NCBI GenBank assembly: GCA_040414485.1 | Contig: JBEDUK010000096.1 | Coordinates: 65,841 to 129,840, forward strand | Reading direction: 5' to 3' | Length of the DNA: 64,000 nucleotides | Origin: JBEDUK01 sp040414485 | Lineage (GTDB): Bacteria; Actinomycetota; UBA4738 | In this document: in pieces, positions 49,903-58,360 of the stretch | Position numbering within the stretch: position 1 is the first letter of the stretch | How the letters are laid out: every line of letters starts with the position of its first letter | Program-made: the position numbers and the translations under genes | The notes under the pieces: generated by a model | The model's input: the letters and a program-made list of their open reading frames with translations, nothing else | What the model was told of the DNA's origin: nothing | The model's database searches: none

Positions 49903-49908
49903 ATGGTA
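49903..49908 (-). promoter_or_regulatory. -10 box TACCAT, likely leaderless promoter of paaC-paaD
   Basis: Minus-strand TACCAT ends six bases before GTG 49896; no ribosome binding site fits in between. Confidence 0.45.
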
Positions 49909-49922
49909 GTCGTGGCCGGCTG

Positions 49923-51377
49923 TCAGCCGGATTCGACCAGATGCACGATCTGGCCCGGAAGGACGCCGGGCACCTTCTGGACGATGCCCGACGGCCACAA
50001 CACCGTGAAGTCGAATGGACCACCCGCTCCGCCGACGCCGAACGTCATCGCCGGGCTGTTCTGACCGTACGAGCCGTTCGCGCCGTCCACTCGCCGCAGC
50101 ATCTCCTTGCCCTTTCGTATAGTCCACGAGGTCGCGCCGATGCCCGTGGTGTTGCTCACCGTCCCGGTCAGCAGCAGCTGGATGAACGCGCCCGGAGGAC
50201 CGTCGTTGCGCAGCAGCACGTTGCCGTCGTGGCCGACTTCGAACACGTCCGGGTCGCCGTCGCCGTCGAAGTCGCCCCATGCCGCGTCGAACACGTCGAA
50301 CGGCAGGGCGATCCCGACCTTCGGTGCCACGTCGGCGAGCGCGCCGCCACCGAGATTCCGGAACAGCCTGGTGTCGTGGACGTGGTTCGACGCGTACAGG
50401 TCGAGCCGGCCGTCGCCGTCCACGTCGACCCAGCCGCAGGTTCGCCCGTCGCCGACGTCGCCCACGCCCGCGCTCGCCGTCACGTCGGTGAAACGGCCGC
50501 TGCCGTCGTTGTGGTACAGATGGTTCGACGCGGCCTCGATGTCCACCACGTACAGGTCCGGCCGGCCGTCGCCGTCGTAGTCGCCCCAGCAGGCGCTCTC
50601 GCTTGCGTCCGCGTCGCTCACGCGGGCGCGCGTGGTCACGTCCGCGAACGTGCCGTCGCCGCGATTCTTGAACAGGTGATCGACGCCCTCGTCGGCGACG
50701 AACAGGTCCGGTCGTCCGTCACCGTTGAAGTCCGCCCAGGTGGCGTCCATGCTCGTGCCCGGGTCGTCCACGCCGGCCTTCGCCGCGACGTCGGTGAACG
50801 TGCCGTCGCCTTCGTTGTGATACAGGAAATTCGGTCCCCAATTCGCCTGATAGATGTCGAGACGGCCATCCCGGTCGTAGTCCTCGAAGACGACGCGCCA
50901 GGGGATGTTCGACCCTTTCAGACCGGCGGCCGCGCCGACCTCCTTGAAGGTCCCGTCGCCGAGGTTGTGGAAGAGATACGCGCGCGAGCCGGACGCGTAG
51001 GAGGTCGCGACGAGGTCCACGTGACCGTCGCCGTCGTAGTCGCCCCACGACACCGACCTGAGCATCCGCCCGCCGAACCCGGCCTTCGTCGTGACGTCCT
51101 TGAACGTGCCGTCGCCGCTGCCGCGGTAGAGGTAGACGCGTCCTGGGAAGTCCGAATCCGTGACGAAGAGATCCAGGATGCCGTCGCCGTTGTAGTCGAC
51201 CCAACTCGCCGAGTTCCCCAGGCCGGAGACGCTGATCCCGGCGCCCAACGTGACGTCGGTGAAATGCGGGAGTTTCGCGGCGGGGCCGCTCGCCGCCGCG
51301 ACGACGGGCGCCGGCCGCAAGGAGAGAACCGCCGCGATCAGGGCCAGGCAGATGCTAGTGGCGGCGGAAGAGCGCAT
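49923..51377 (-). CDS. Secreted FG-GAP/VCBS repeat protein with C-terminal ASPIC/UnbV domain (CRTAC1-like)
   Basis: 484 aa. Signal peptide (LIAAVLSLRPAPVVAAA). Seven calcium-loop-type motifs of the DxNGDGxxD kind (for example DYNGDGILD, DYDGDGHVD, DFNGDGRPD, DVDGDGRLD, DFDGDGDPD) mark a beta-propeller. The C-terminal domain (GATSWTIRKG, VLWPSGIVQKVPGV) is ASPIC/UnbV. Extracellular calcium-binding adhesion or scaffold role is probable. The paaC/paaD genes follow on the same strand. Confidence 0.9.
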   Translation of the reverse strand: MRSSAATSICLALIAAVLSLRPAPVVAAASGPAAKLPHFTDVTLGAGISVSGLGNSASWVDYNGDGILDLFVTDSDFPGRVYLYRGSGDGTFKDVTTKAGFGGRMLRSVSWGDYDGDGHVDLVATSYASGSRAYLFHNLGDGTFKEVGAAAGLKGSNIPWRVVFEDYDRDGRLDIYQANWGPNFLYHNEGDGTFTDVAAKAGVDDPGTSMDATWADFNGDGRPDLFVADEGVDHLFKNRGDGTFADVTTRARVSDADASESACWGDYDGDGRPDLYVVDIEAASNHLYHNDGSGRFTDVTASAGVGDVGDGRTCGWVDVDGDGRLDLYASNHVHDTRLFRNLGGGALADVAPKVGIALPFDVFDAAWGDFDGDGDPDVFEVGHDGNVLLRNDGPPGAFIQLLLTGTVSNTTGIGATSWTIRKGKEMLRRVDGANGSYGQNSPAMTFGVGGAGGPFDFTVLWPSGIVQKVPGVLPGQIVHLVESG

Positions 51378-51528
51378 GCCGCCCGTGTATCAGCATCACG
51401 ACCCGGCTGTCCACTCCCGGGTCGCGGCCGGCGTGGACGGCGCGAGGCCCGGCGCGGGGATCGCCGGGCCTCGTTTCGCCGTTGCGAGGGAGTTCGAGGG
51501 AGGAGTTGCTGAAGTGCACGTCGTGCGG

Positions 51529-52023
51529 TTACGCGCCTCCGTTCGTTCCCGGAGCGCCGCCCGGGCCATGCGGGCCGGGTCCGAAGCCGCTGACGGTGCT
51601 CGTGACCTTGAAGTCCGAATCCATCTTCACCGTCACGTAGCTGCCGTCCGCCTTCCGCATGTGGGCCTCGTACGCGGCTCCGTCGGAGTCGGTCTCGACC
51701 CGGACGATCGTGCCGCCGGGGACCGCCGCCTTGGCCGCGGCCGTCGCCTTCTGGGCGGCCGTCCCGGTGAGGAGCTTCTCGCCGGGGCCGTGCGTCATTT
51801 TCGCGGGGTTCATCGGCGCCAAGGCATGCGCGTTCGAGGAGTTCGACGAACTCGCGGTGCCGGTATTCGCGGTGTTCGAACCGGTGGACGTGGAAGCGGT
51901 CGCCGCGCCGGCGATCTGGGAGCCCGCCAGGATTCCGCCGGCGAGCAGCCCCACGCCGATCAGCCCGGCCGCTCCGAGCCAGCGCCTCGGCAGGCCCGCC
52001 CTGGTGCTGCCGTTCGTCTCCAT
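51529..52023 (-). CDS. Secreted PepSY-domain protein
   Basis: 164 aa. N-terminal signal/anchor segment (WLGAAGLIGVGLLAGGILAG) followed by a Ser/Thr/Asn-rich linker and a PepSY-type domain (GEKLLTGTAAQKATAAAKAAVPGG, then RVETDSDGAAYEAHM and YVTVKMDSDFKV). PepSY domains inhibit peptidases or bind in the envelope. Gly/Pro-rich C-terminus. AAAGGAGGT before ATG 52023 is a near-perfect ribosome binding site, which decides the start. Confidence 0.82.
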   Translation of the reverse strand: METNGSTRAGLPRRWLGAAGLIGVGLLAGGILAGSQIAGAATASTSTGSNTANTGTASSSNSSNAHALAPMNPAKMTHGPGEKLLTGTAAQKATAAAKAAVPGGTIVRVETDSDGAAYEAHMRKADGSYVTVKMDSDFKVTSTVSGFGPGPHGPGGAPGTNGGA

Positions 52024-52379
52024 CGTGCTGGACCTCCTTTCCGCGGCGCCCGATGCGCCGCGTCGAGAGGGATGCTCGATCCGTGTCCTTGGGCGAACGT
52101 CGGCGCAGGCTGAAGGGACCCTGAGGAAGCAGGAACTTCGACGCCGGCGTTCGCTCTCTCGTCTCGCCGACGATCCCGGCAACGCAGCCATCTGCCCGGT
52201 TGGCGACCGATTCGCGCGGGTATGCGCGCTCTCGGAATTCCAAATCGTGTACCGGGGTGCGCCAACGGCTTACCTGCACCTAACGCGACGAAGGCCAGCA
52301 TCGGGGCCGTCGGATCCATCCTGAGCCCGGCCCGACAACAGGGGGACGGAGCCCTTCTCAGCGCCAGGAGGCCTGAACC
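52024..52379. other. 356-bp divergent intergenic region
   Basis: No ORF on either strand looks coding. It holds the ribosome binding sites of the two flanking genes and, at 52110-52124, two CTGA elements one helical turn apart. The rest is GC-rich with short imperfect hairpins (for example CGCGCGGGTATGCGCGC near 52212) and no riboswitch that I could recognise. Confidence 0.5.
52110..52124. promoter_or_regulatory. Possible response-regulator direct repeat upstream of the PepSY gene
   Basis: CTGA at 52110-52113 and again at 52121-52124, start-to-start 11 bases; on the minus strand this reads CCTCAGGG then CTTCAGCC. OmpR/PhoP-type regulators bind such helical-turn direct repeats, and PepSY genes are often under two-component control. 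No regulator gene is adjacent. Confidence 0.3.
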
Positions 52380-53816
52380 ATGCGCACCAGGATCGTCATC
52401 GTTGCCACGATCGGACTCGGCGTCCTTGCGAGCCTCGTCGGCTCGATGGCCCCGGCGGTTGCCGCCGGCTCGTGCGTACCCGCCATCGACGGCCTCTCGA
52501 AGACCGCCGCCACCAGAAGCGGGCGCGTGGTCATCTCGGGGTCCTGCTTCGGCGGCACCCAAGGCAATGGAACCGTCGCGATCGGCGGCCTGCAGGCATT
52601 CGTGACCAACTGGTCCGACACTGCGGTGACCGCCTATGTCCCGGAGGACGCGGCGATCGGCTCCGACGGCGTCAGTGCCACGACCGCACACGGCAAGAGC
52701 AACACGGTCGCTCTCCAGGTGACGCTGCGGCAGGCCGACGGCCGGCTGGCATGGCGCTTCGAAGCCGACTCCATGTACATGGTCAGCCGGCCGGTCATCG
52801 GTACCGACGGCACGCTGTACATCGATGACATCGCCAGCCACCTCTACGCGCTCACGCCGGACGGTGGGCTGAAGTGGGTTCTCAACCGGGCAGGCGATGC
52901 CGGTGTGGCGATCGGTCCGGACAACACCATCTACGTCGGCAGCACCACCGCGATCACCGCCGTCAACCCGGACGGCACGATCAAGTGGAGGTTCGACCAG
53001 AACCCCTCTGCGTTCACCCTGCTCGGCCCCTCCGTCGGACCCGACGGCAACATCTACGCGGTCGCCAGCTCCGGCATGGGCGTGTTCTCTCTCAGGCCGA
53101 ACGGAACCCTTCGCTGGACGGTCCCGGAGGAGTACGACCGGTTGATCGTCGACCACCAGGAGCTGGCGTTCGGACCTGCGCCCGGCGGAGGCCGCCAGCT
53201 GTACTTCCACGCGAACAAACACTTCGAAGCCGTGACACTCGGCGGAAAGGTCACGTTCAGCATCCCGGGGGACGGCAACAACAGTTGCGGGGGCGGAGGG
53301 CAGCCCGTCGTCGGCCCGAACGGCAACGCGTACACGACGAATTGGCACACGGGTTCCGGCGAGGAGCTCGGCTCGTACAAGCCGAACGGCAAGCTGAATT
53401 GGACGTTCGTGTTCAGTCCGAACAACTGCTCGTCGAACCCGGACGTCGGTCCGGACAAGAAGGTCTACATCGTGTGGAACATCTCCCGGCTGTTCGCGGT
53501 GACTCCGAAGGGCGCGGCGAAGCAGCTGGCGATCGATACAACGAACTACCTGCAGGATCCGGTGGCCAGCCCCGCCGGTGGCCAGGTCTTGGTGCCCGGG
53601 GGCGGGATGGGAAACCCCGGAGTGGTCGAGTCCTTCGCGACAAGAAGCGGTGCTCTGCGGTGGCGAGTGGCGTTCCAGGATGAGAACGGAGCAAACCAGG
53701 TTCCCTTCTCATACTCCAGGATGCGCTTCGCCCCTGAGGGGAAGATCGCCTATGTCAGCGTGATCGTGTCGGGCGTGTACGACCACTCGTACCTCTACGC
53801 GGTCACCGCGACGTGA
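52380..53816 (+). CDS. Secreted IPT/TIG plus PQQ-like beta-propeller protein
   Basis: 478 aa. Signal peptide (VIVATIGLGVLASLVGSMAPAVAAG), then an IPT/TIG-like domain (ISGSCFGGTQGNGTVAIGG) and an eight-bladed-type propeller built of repeats such as GTDGTLYIDD, GPDNTIYVGS, GPDGNIYAVA, GPNGNAYTTN and GPDKKVYIVW, each followed by an LxxLxPDG tryptophan strand. Probably an extracellular or envelope structural or binding protein; no PQQ-dehydrogenase catalytic residues are apparent. AGGAGG precedes ATG. Confidence 0.85.
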   Translation: MRTRIVIVATIGLGVLASLVGSMAPAVAAGSCVPAIDGLSKTAATRSGRVVISGSCFGGTQGNGTVAIGGLQAFVTNWSDTAVTAYVPEDAAIGSDGVSATTAHGKSNTVALQVTLRQADGRLAWRFEADSMYMVSRPVIGTDGTLYIDDIASHLYALTPDGGLKWVLNRAGDAGVAIGPDNTIYVGSTTAITAVNPDGTIKWRFDQNPSAFTLLGPSVGPDGNIYAVASSGMGVFSLRPNGTLRWTVPEEYDRLIVDHQELAFGPAPGGGRQLYFHANKHFEAVTLGGKVTFSIPGDGNNSCGGGGQPVVGPNGNAYTTNWHTGSGEELGSYKPNGKLNWTFVFSPNNCSSNPDVGPDKKVYIVWNISRLFAVTPKGAAKQLAIDTTNYLQDPVASPAGGQVLVPGGGMGNPGVVESFATRSGALRWRVAFQDENGANQVPFSYSRMRFAPEGKIAYVSVIVSGVYDHSYLYAVTAT

Positions 53817-53826
53817 CGAGTGCCGT

Positions 53827-54348
53827 TCACAGCCACGGGAGCCGGACCCGGCGCTCATAGGCATTCCATTCGTCGCCGAACCTCGTGGCCAGTTCCGCCT
53901 CCTCGGCCCGGGCGAAGATCCTCGTTCCGACGTACATCGCGATCCCGATGGCTGCTCCCAGCCACGAATCGAACAGGAACCCGACCCACGGAAGGACGAG
54001 CAGAGCCACCGACGTGTAGAGCGGGTGTTTCACGATCGAGAACGGCCCGCTGGTGATGAGCTCGCCGCGAGGAACCTTCCTCAGGATCAGCGCGACGGAC
54101 CATGCCCACACGATGAGCCCGACCGCCAGGACCGAGATGGACAGGATCCGTAATGCCGCGGGAGGTCCGCCCACAGAGAAGAGAGACGGGTACGCGATGT
54201 TCAGTGAAGCGCCGGCGACCACGAACGGCAGGACGAAGAGCGTGATCTTGTCGCCGCGGCCCACGAGCACCCGGAGCCCGACCCGCTGATCCCCGCCTTC
54301 GCGACCCGGGCGCTCTTCGACGGCTTCACGCGAAGCGATGGTCCGCAT
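53827..54348 (-). CDS. Isoprenylcysteine carboxyl methyltransferase-family membrane protein
   Basis: 173 aa with about four membrane helices. The C-terminal block with SGPFSIVKHPLYTSV and RFGDEWNAYERRV is the ICMT/PEMT signature (RHPxY and E-x-x-Y elements). Members methylate small lipidic or isoprenoid substrates with SAM. ATG 54348 is preceded by CAGGAGGTGG, a strong ribosome binding site. Convergent with the PQQ-propeller gene. Confidence 0.83.
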   Translation of the reverse strand: MRTIASREAVEERPGREGGDQRVGLRVLVGRGDKITLFVLPFVVAGASLNIAYPSLFSVGGPPAALRILSISVLAVGLIVWAWSVALILRKVPRGELITSGPFSIVKHPLYTSVALLVLPWVGFLFDSWLGAAIGIAMYVGTRIFARAEEAELATRFGDEWNAYERRVRLPWL

Positions 54349-54527
54349 GATCCACCTCCTGGACAGACACAGCCTCCAGCCATTTCTCCCAGGGGCTTCC
54401 GCCCTTCGGGTGGGTCGAAGGGCCCCACCGTCCATGTCTCAACGGCACTGAGCGGGGTCGGGCCGGTGAGCCAAGGTCCTGGAATGAGGGCGCGGCCCTC
54501 GTCGAGCCGCGCGGGGAGGAGGTCATC

Positions 54528-55247
54528 GTGGGCGGTCTCGCGGCACGAGCATGCAGGATCGGCGCGCTGGCCGGTGTGGCGGGCGTAGGCGTGGTCTACG
54601 GACGCCGGGTGCTTCCTCGGCTCATCAACCGGGGCGCGACCGATGAGGAGATCGACGGGCCATTTCCCGGCGCCGAGCTCGTCCCCGGAGGCAAGCGGTC
54701 GGGGACCATGGCCGTCACCATCGACGCAGTCCCTGAGCAGGTCTGGCCCTGGCTCGTCCAGATGGGCTGGGACCGCGGCGGTTGGTACTCGTGGGATCTG
54801 CTCGACAACGCGGGCCGAAAGAGCGCGGACGAGGTTCATCCCGAGTGGCAGAACCTCGCCGTCGGCGACCAACTGAGGTTCTGGTCGTTCGGCCGCGTCC
54901 TGGACGCGTACCGGGTCGGCGTCGTCGAGCCGAACAGGTTCCTCGGCCTCTACGGATACACCGACCTGCGGGGCCGCTGGCTCGACCCCAAGCAAGCACG
55001 GCCGTCCTCCTACATGGAGGCGCTGTGGGGCTTCCTCCTCAAGGAGTCTCCCCACGGAGGCACGCGTCTCGTGATCAGCGGCTACCAGACGTTCCGCCCG
55101 CGATGGGTGGAAAGGTTCATCGCGTCCTGGCTGCTGATCTCGGTCTCCTGGCCGATGTCGGCTCGGATGATCGCGGTGCTCAAGCGGAACATCGAGCGAG
55201 CGGCGCGAGCCGGAGCTTCCCGCGTCCCCGAAGGCGCAGCAGCCTAG
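54528..55247 (+). CDS. SRPBCC-superfamily protein with N-terminal hydrophobic segment
   Basis: 239 aa. An N-terminal Ala/Gly-rich hydrophobic segment (GALAGVAGVGVVYG) is followed by a START-like domain: TMAVTIDAVPEQVWPWLVQMGWDRGGWYSWD and a C-terminal amphipathic helix. The motif with LVQMGWDRGGWYSWDLLDN is typical of a SRPBCC subgroup linked to membranes. GGGGAGGAGG precedes GTG 54528. Divergent from the ICMT-type gene. Ligand unknown. Confidence 0.8.
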   Translation: MGGLAARACRIGALAGVAGVGVVYGRRVLPRLINRGATDEEIDGPFPGAELVPGGKRSGTMAVTIDAVPEQVWPWLVQMGWDRGGWYSWDLLDNAGRKSADEVHPEWQNLAVGDQLRFWSFGRVLDAYRVGVVEPNRFLGLYGYTDLRGRWLDPKQARPSSYMEALWGFLLKESPHGGTRLVISGYQTFRPRWVERFIASWLLISVSWPMSARMIAVLKRNIERAARAGASRVPEGAAA

Positions 55248-56347
55248 GGGACGGTCGGGCGCCGAACGACGCGTCCGTCCAGCACGATCGCGAGCGGTTC
55301 GCGGAGCGCGCTGGGGTCCTCTCGAGGATCACGGGCGAACGCGACCACGTCGGCCGGCGCGCCCTGCTCGATGCCCGGGTAGCCGAGGAACGCCCGCGCC
55401 TCCCAGGAGCCGGCCGCCACGGCCGCCTCGCGCGGCACGCCCGCGGCGGCAAGCCGTTCGACCTCCCCGGCGATGGCGCCGTGCGGCACCACGCCCGAGT
55501 CGGTGCCGGCCAGGAGCCGGACTCCGGCCGCATGCGCGGCCCGCACCAGTGACGGGTGACGCTCGACGGCCGCGCGGTGCCGTTCGACCTCGTCCGGCGG
55601 CGAATCGAACATGTCGATCAGCATCATCCAGAACCCCATCACCGCCGTCATGGTCGGCGTGAGCGCGATGCCGCGGGCCGCCATCCCGGCGAGTTGTTCC
55701 TCCGTCGCGCCGATCCCGTGTTCGATCGAATCGAAGCCGGCCTCGATCGCCCACTGGATCGAGTCGCGGTCGGCCGCGTGCATCGCGAGGCGGCCACCCG
55801 ACGCGTGCACCGCCGCCGCCGCGGCCGCCAGCGCCCCAGGCGGGAACGTCGGCTTCCACACGCCGTCCGCCGGATCGATCCAGTCGCCCACCACCTTCAC
55901 CCATGCGCCGCTGGTCGCGAGCTGCGCGAGCGCCGCATCCGGCAGGCGTTCGGCCGTCACCTCCTCCGCCACTCCGGGGAAGTACCGGCCCGGGGCGGAC
56001 AGGAATCGTCCCGCGATCTGCGTACGCGGGAGCCCGATGGACGGCCCGATCCCGACGGACGGAACGGTTGAACTGGCCGGCTCCCGCAGCGCCAGCACAC
56101 CCGCGTCCAACTGCACGCGGGCGCTGGCGCGGGCGATCTCCTCGGCGGGTGCGTCCGGCCCCACGGGACTGTTCAGCGCGAGGTGCGCGTGCGCATCGAC
56201 CAGGCCGGGGAGGAGGAACCCGTTCCGGACGATCGAGTCCGCATCGGCGCTCCCGGCCGGGAGGTCGAACGCGAACCGCCCGTCGACGACGAACACGTCG
56301 CGCTCCACGCCGTCGGGAAGAGTGGTGCCGTGGAGGTGCAGGTTCAT
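55244..56347 (-). CDS. Amidohydrolase-superfamily protein
   Basis: 367 aa with the metal-dependent hydrolase signature DAHAHLAL, WVKVVGDW (Lys), AMHAAD (His), SIEHGIG (His) and LLAGTDSG (Asp), a binuclear-type site. Resembles imidazolonepropionase-like or prolidase-like amidohydrolases rather than HutI itself (which is at 60828). ATG 56347 overlaps the mannosyltransferase stop (ATGA). Substrate unknown. Confidence 0.86.
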   Translation of the reverse strand: MNLHLHGTTLPDGVERDVFVVDGRFAFDLPAGSADADSIVRNGFLLPGLVDAHAHLALNSPVGPDAPAEEIARASARVQLDAGVLALREPASSTVPSVGIGPSIGLPRTQIAGRFLSAPGRYFPGVAEEVTAERLPDAALAQLATSGAWVKVVGDWIDPADGVWKPTFPPGALAAAAAAVHASGGRLAMHAADRDSIQWAIEAGFDSIEHGIGATEEQLAGMAARGIALTPTMTAVMGFWMMLIDMFDSPPDEVERHRAAVERHPSLVRAAHAAGVRLLAGTDSGVVPHGAIAGEVERLAAAGVPREAAVAAGSWEARAFLGYPGIEQGAPADVVAFARDPREDPSALREPLAIVLDGRVVRRPTVP

Positions 56348-57948
56348 GGAGTCGCCACGGTATCCGCGGCAAGCCCGGGCGTCGAACGCCGATCAGTGGA
56401 GACGCCGCCGGCCCCTGGATCGGCGTCCGCGACCGGCGTCCGTTCACCGAGCGATCGCACCGAACGCAGCACGAGGACGGCCAGGAGGACCGCGACGACG
56501 GGGGCCGCCACGTAGTGGACGGCGAGGAGGGACGAGCGGTACAGCCCGGGAAGCGGTACGGGCTCGGCCGGGACCCCGGTCAGGCCGAGCACGCAACTCG
56601 CCGCGACGGCGATCCACACGACCGCGCGGTCGCGAACCGTCGCGATCGTGGAGACGAACCACGCCGAATACCACGGCAGCAGGTACGGCCCGGCGAGCGC
56701 CGCGCCGAGCATGCCCGTCCCCCAGCGCGAGCCGAGCTCGGCTGGGTCCCCGGGCGGGTGCCGCACGAGTGCCCAGAGGATCACGGCCAGCGCCGCGACG
56801 AACGCGGCGGCGATCAGGATCCGAAGCAGCCCGCCCGCCGTTCCCCCGATGGCATCGGCGCCCCGTTCGGTCAGGCTGGCCGCGCTCGCCCAGCCGCGGC
56901 GAGACGCCAGGTCGGCCATCGCGCGAACTCCAGGCCAGGCGTACGGTCCGGCGAAGACCAGCGCCAGCAACACGATGACCGCCAGATGGTCGAGCGCGGT
57001 CCGGACCCGCGCGCCCCGCGCCTCGCGGAGCATCATGGTGAACAGGACGAACATCGCCAGCGGAAGCGCCGCCACGACCTTGACGAGCGCGGTGACCGCG
57101 AGGATCGCGGTCACCGCGCGACCGCGCCATCCGAGGATCGAGCGGCCCTCCCCCGTGACGGCGGGATGCCACGTCGCCGCCACCAGGGCGCCGGCGGCGA
57201 GCCCGAGCGCGATCAGCGCGTCGTTGTGCCCGCCTCCCACCGTATGCAGGACGATGACCGGGTTCAGCCCGACCATCGCGATCGTGAGCGCCACCAACGA
57301 CGGGTCGCGCCTTCGAGCCAGCGCCGCGGCCGCCCACGCGGCCCCACCGATCCCGATCCCGGCCAGCACCTTGAACCACCGCACGGCCGCGGCCGGCGAT
57401 CGCGCCGCGAACGCGATCAGTCCGCTCAGGTCGGTGAAGGCGGCGCCGTAAACCGACCGGCTCCGGAGCCATTCGGGTGACACGAACGGCGTGAACGGGT
57501 CCGTGCGGTGGGCGGCCGGCGTGTCGTGATACGGGTTGTCCCGGTCGAGCGCGACGATCCGGCCGTAGACGGCGTAGGAGGACACGTCCCGCGACAGCAG
57601 CACCGGCCCGGACACGGCCAGCGCGATCGCCGCCACCGCCGCAACCGTCACGGCGCGGGGCGACACGCGCACGGCCAGTGCCTCGCGTACGAGCAGGACG
57701 AACGCGATGACGACGGCTGCAAGAAGCCCCAGCGCCAGCCAGAACGCCGCTTGCGGCCCGAGCCGGTCGAACCGGAGCCACCCGGCCATGGTTCGCGCCC
57801 ATACGGGCGGCCGAACGCCCAGCGGCATGACCGGTCGCAGGGGTGACGCCGGTCCCGCGGCCGCGACGTTGATCAGCACGAACCCGGCGAGGAGCGCGGC
57901 GATCGCGGCCCAGGCGGGATGCGAGGTCGCCGGACGATCCACGGGCAT
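56344..57948 (-). CDS. Polyprenol-phosphate-mannose-dependent glycosyltransferase-like membrane protein
   Basis: 534 aa with about twelve membrane helices. YAVYGRIVALDRDNPYHDTP is the luminal acidic loop of GT-C/GT87 mannosyltransferases (catalytic Asp region), followed by GLNPVIVLHTVGGGHNDALIALG, matching the MptA/MptB-like and other alpha-1,6-mannosyltransferase families. It would transfer a sugar from a lipid-linked donor at the outer face. The first ATG (57948) lies 11 bp after the paaB stop; a CTG overlapping that stop (CTGA) would be an unusual alternative. Confidence 0.83.
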   Translation of the reverse strand: MPVDRPATSHPAWAAIAALLAGFVLINVAAAGPASPLRPVMPLGVRPPVWARTMAGWLRFDRLGPQAAFWLALGLLAAVVIAFVLLVREALAVRVSPRAVTVAAVAAIALAVSGPVLLSRDVSSYAVYGRIVALDRDNPYHDTPAAHRTDPFTPFVSPEWLRSRSVYGAAFTDLSGLIAFAARSPAAAVRWFKVLAGIGIGGAAWAAAALARRRDPSLVALTIAMVGLNPVIVLHTVGGGHNDALIALGLAAGALVAATWHPAVTGEGRSILGWRGRAVTAILAVTALVKVVAALPLAMFVLFTMMLREARGARVRTALDHLAVIVLLALVFAGPYAWPGVRAMADLASRRGWASAASLTERGADAIGGTAGGLLRILIAAAFVAALAVILWALVRHPPGDPAELGSRWGTGMLGAALAGPYLLPWYSAWFVSTIATVRDRAVVWIAVAASCVLGLTGVPAEPVPLPGLYRSSLLAVHYVAAPVVAVLLAVLVLRSVRSLGERTPVADADPGAGGVSTDRRSTPGLAADTVATP

Positions 57949-57959
57949 GCTCAGGTCCG

Positions 57960-58316
57960 TCAGGGATCGGCCGCCCGGATCCGCTGATCGGGCGGCCGCG
58001 GCCGGTCGATGCGGACGCCGCGGTCCGCGAGCACCTTCGACACGCGTCGCAGGCGCCCGCCCACACCGGCGTACGCCTCCTGGCGGCGATAGGACCGGTC
58101 GGTCAGCCCGCCGAGCACCTCCGCCGGCTCGTCGTCGACGAACACCTCGTCGGTCCCGCGTCGGCGAACGGCGAACGCCACGCCCTCCTTGTGGCGGAAG
58201 AACGATTCCCGCGCGAGCAGGATCGCCATGTGCGGGTCGTTCGGCGCCTTGACGCCGCCGACGACCGTCCACTCGTCGGCCTCGGTCCGCTTCCCCAGGA
58301 CGTCCCAGACCTCCAT
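57960..58316 (-). CDS. paaB: Phenylacetyl-CoA epoxidase subunit PaaB
   Basis: 118 aa. MEVWDVLGKR, VGGVKAPNDPHMAILLARESFFRHKEGVAFAVRRR match the PaaB core, which bridges the PaaAC heterodimers. A 20-residue C-terminal extension (RIDRPRPPDQRIRAADP) exceeds the usual 95 aa. It lies 44 bp after paaA on the same strand and is followed by the mannosyltransferase gene rather than paaC. Confidence 0.9.
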   Translation of the reverse strand: MEVWDVLGKRTEADEWTVVGGVKAPNDPHMAILLARESFFRHKEGVAFAVRRRGTDEVFVDDEPAEVLGGLTDRSYRRQEAYAGVGGRLRRVSKVLADRGVRIDRPRPPDQRIRAADP

Positions 58317-58360
58317 CCGCGACCTCCCGGGGCGTCCAGTCGTCTCCGCGAAGGCGGGCC

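Noticed and set aside
52160..52250. Structured-looking GC-rich stretch with ACGCAGCC and GGTATGCGCGC, considered as a c-di-GMP or other riboswitch for the PQQ-propeller gene.
   Set aside because: The conserved cores of the c-di-GMP-I, cobalamin and c-di-AMP classes are not present in order, so I do not call a riboswitch.
55244..56347. Considered as a second imidazolonepropionase.
   Set aside because: It lacks the HutI-specific motifs seen in the gene at 60828; only the general amidohydrolase metal site is shared.
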